DNA from: Phaeodactylum tricornutum CCAP 1055/1
Lineage: Eukaryota > Bacillariophyta > Bacillariophyceae > Surirellales > Neidiaceae
Length of the DNA stretch: 64,000 nucleotides
Assembly (NCBI RefSeq): GCF_000150955.2
Contig: NC_011691.1
Span: forward strand, 248,001 to 312,000
Reading direction: 5' to 3'
Shown here: piece by piece, positions 61,775-64,000 of the stretch
How the letters are laid out: each line of letters opens with the position of its first letter
Position numbering within the stretch: the stretch's first letter is position 1
Made by a program: the position numbers and the translations under genes
The notes under the pieces: model-generated
The model's input: only the letters and a program-made list of their open reading frames with translations
The model's database searches: none
Told to the model about the DNA's origin: nothing

Positions 61775-64000
61775 TGACTTTCTTCAACGCACTCTCATAC
61801 GAACGACTCCAAAGATTAAAGAGGGTTTTTGAGGGGCCAACTGACGGTGAGCCGTTCCGATGGATCTCGCCTGGTGACAAAATTGACGAACTGGCTAGAA
61901 AGCGAAACATGCGTGTCGTCTGTTAACAGGGGGAGGGCTGAAAACAATCAAAATTCCACGTTCAATGGCGTTTTCCGAAACGGTACATCCCGGCTTTGGC
62001 TAGCATTGGGAGATTGCCATCACGTGTTAAGCGGGGTTGGCCTAGCTAGCCCATTGGTTGGCAAAGCTCTCCTTATACATGCCATCATCTAACAATCACC
62101 GTCTCAAAGCTACCTTCGTTTGGACAAGAGTCATTGCGTTCTCCGTCAACCAGAAAGTTTGCGCCCCACGAAATAGTGGTGTGGAAGACTACGAGCAAGT
62201 AAATGTGTACGAGATACCCTCTCGACGGAACGTGAAACCGTGGTTGTCGTGAGCCATAAAGAAAGAGCCACGACACACGTTTTGGCAGTAACAAAGTATT
62301 TTAAAAGGTTACCTTTCAATCTACCAAAAACACTGAGAAACAAGCGTGTGGAGGGGATGAAATTGGTCGACCCCCACACTGCCGCGCTAGTCGTACCGAA
62401 CCCCACAGTTTAATTTCGGCACCACGGCCCACAAGGTATGTTTGTCGACAGCGAGATGCACGCAAGGTATGTGTGTGTGTGTGTGTGCGGTAGACCAGAG
62501 ACTCCTACATGTACGGTCAATCCAAAGGACTAGGGAAATCCGTTCGTCCATCCATGACGGCCTGTCCCATGAGTCTTGGCCAAGTGATGACTCTTGAATT
62601 GTAAGAGTCGAGATACATATGTGTGTGTGTGGTGTAGGCCACAAACAAGGTAACGTGACGCGTGAGACGTTTGCATAGCAGTGGTACACGAACTAGACGG
62701 ACCAACGGAGTGTGCGTGGTTGACACTTACTTTTCCAAAAAGTTGGTAACACCCTTGACTAACCAAAAATGGCAAACAGGAGCAACGAATGGAGATACCG
62801 ACATTGCCACAGAAAAAGACGACGCAAGGACGAACGGGTGAGACACAAGTGTTCCGGCGACACGGTGGCAACGACATACACCCATCTCGGGGTAGGGGTC
62901 GTCGTGGTTGTTCCAGGCCGAGGCCATTGTGGGTGCACTCACTCGGTTCCAAAACAGCTTCGAGCGGTAACAAAAAGACCCAAACGGGTGCGGCTGAAAA
63001 AAACAAAGAACACCAAAGCAGTGAGTGGGTGAGCATGGGCGGTCCAAGGGTACAGCTCCGGTACGGTATAGTATAATTAGTGCCAGAGCACCCAACATTC
63101 ACCAACTACTACTACGAGTGTCATCCATCCATCCAGCCAGGCCGTGGGGGTTTGCGTACGCACCGAACCAGGCCAAAGGCCAGGCAATAAAGACGGTAAC
63201 GAAAAGCCAAATGAGTCTCTGGACGAGTTGTTTGTTGACGTCACTTTCCGACATTGGGAGTCCGTTGGGTGCAATGATGTACAAAGGGAGGGAGGGAGGG
63301 GAGATCCGTGACCACGCGAAAGAGTGTGTGTGTGGCGAGAGAAGGTAAAAAAGCCAATGAATCGGTACGGTAGTTCTCTGTCGCACTGTGTCCCAGTGCA
63401 CGACTACTCCGGCAGAAACTGTGGGTTCGTTGAGTTGTGGACAGGTGTCGAGTTGTGTACAGGTGAACCTCTCCAGTAGCTAGTAGAGCAAGCTAGCGAG
63501 TAGTTGCGATAGTAAGACCTGACTCGGACAAGGTTTTCCTAATAGCTAGAGCTAGGATCTTGCAATGTTGGGTGGCGTTTTCGGTGTAGGGCAGCAATTC
63601 GGACGTGGACCGCAAGCATATGTGAATGTGTCACCTATATCTTTTTATATATATTTTAGTCTAGCGACAGTCTCGATGATACAGAATAGATGCGCTTGCC
63701 TCGTCGACGACGTGGGATGGCGCGAACAGAAATTGTAGGAAATTCGCAGAACACTTGGGTCCCCACAGCCCACCCACCACGTACAGTTTTCTGTGTGTGA
63801 GTGTGCGGAACACGACACGGCACTGTCGTGACGTGACGCCCGCAGAATCTAGAGACGCGTTTCTCTCTCGACTTGTCTCTTCGCTTGCCCCGGGAGCGAC
63901 TTGGAATGGCACACTTCGACCTTCCTTCCTGGTCGAGTTCACTACTCACTGTCAATTTAAGTAGTAGTGAGCTATACGGTGTGAACAATCCTTCCTTCGT
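61775..64000. other. Right edge: simple repeats, no supported gene
   Basis: Contains a GT microsatellite at 62469-62487, further GT runs near 62618-62630, a GGGA run near 63286-63301, and a TGACGTCA at 63236-63243. Long frames such as 62530-63105 (minus) are Cys/His/Ser-rich and look like shadows of repeat-rich DNA. It may be the upstream region of a gene beyond the window. Confidence 0.55.
62469..62487. repeat. (GT)n microsatellite
   Basis: A run of GT dinucleotides; a shorter one follows near 62618. Confidence 0.8.

Noticed and set aside
62530-63105. 191-residue minus frame at the right edge
   Set aside because: It is Cys/Ser/His-rich from repeat-laden DNA, has no start context or domain, and several overlapping frames of similar length exist on both strands.

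Overview
The window looks like nuclear DNA of a pennate diatom, most likely Phaeodactylum tricornutum. Genes are compact and mostly intron-poor, with short GT-AG introns of 58-127 bases. Several proteins carry diatom-type bipartite plastid targeting, with a signal peptide ending at a phenylalanine (for example ALAFAP near 30560 and AAAAFAT near 19780). A copia fossil has the protein style of diatom CoDi elements. The species call is inference; the eukaryotic, stramenopile-like character is seen directly.

Layout. 0-4 kb: a decayed copy of a glycosyltransferase gene, then a 118-base tandem duplication. 4-7 kb: MOSC-domain protein, small acidic protein, p24/GOLD trafficking protein. 8-12 kb: one 4-kb gene joining two FUT8-like fucosyltransferase domains to a GT15 mannosyltransferase domain. 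12.3-15.6 kb: 5S rRNA, VPS23/TSG101 (ESCRT-I), a membrane protein. 18-21.4 kb: plastid thioredoxin/cNMP-binding/EF-hand fusion, tRNA-Leu(UAA), GNAT acetyltransferase. 22.4-28.6 kb: HIG1 protein, tRNA-Pro(CGG), glycerophosphodiester phosphodiesterase, RING-H2 ligase. 29-36.5 kb: TauD/TfdA-like plastid dioxygenase, two disordered proteins of unknown function, NYN nuclease-like protein. 37-47.5 kb: PPR protein, HSF transcription factor, tRNA-Pro(UGG), FAD monooxygenase, OLA1 ATPase. 48-57 kb: zinc-ribbon-like protein, Pat1, alpha/beta hydrolase, pyruvate kinase, small acidic protein. 57.5-59.6 kb: broken copia element. 61-62 kb: thylakoid lumen protein. 62-64 kb: simple repeats without a convincing gene.

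The most unusual signal is in the two tRNA-Pro genes. Each has its 5' acceptor strand (GTCCAAA, positions 1-7) cut off from the rest of the tRNA by 86 or 75 bases. In both, the intervening DNA begins GTAAGT or GTGAGT, ends TAG, and has a yTnAy branch-like site 26 bases before its end. Both keep a TATA-like box about 50-60 bases before the detached 7-base exon, the same spacing as in the intronless tRNA-Leu gene. This suggests tRNA introns at position 7/8 with spliceosome-like borders. The second most notable item is the triple glycosyltransferase fusion and its inverted decayed copy, whose two parts differ sharply in divergence.
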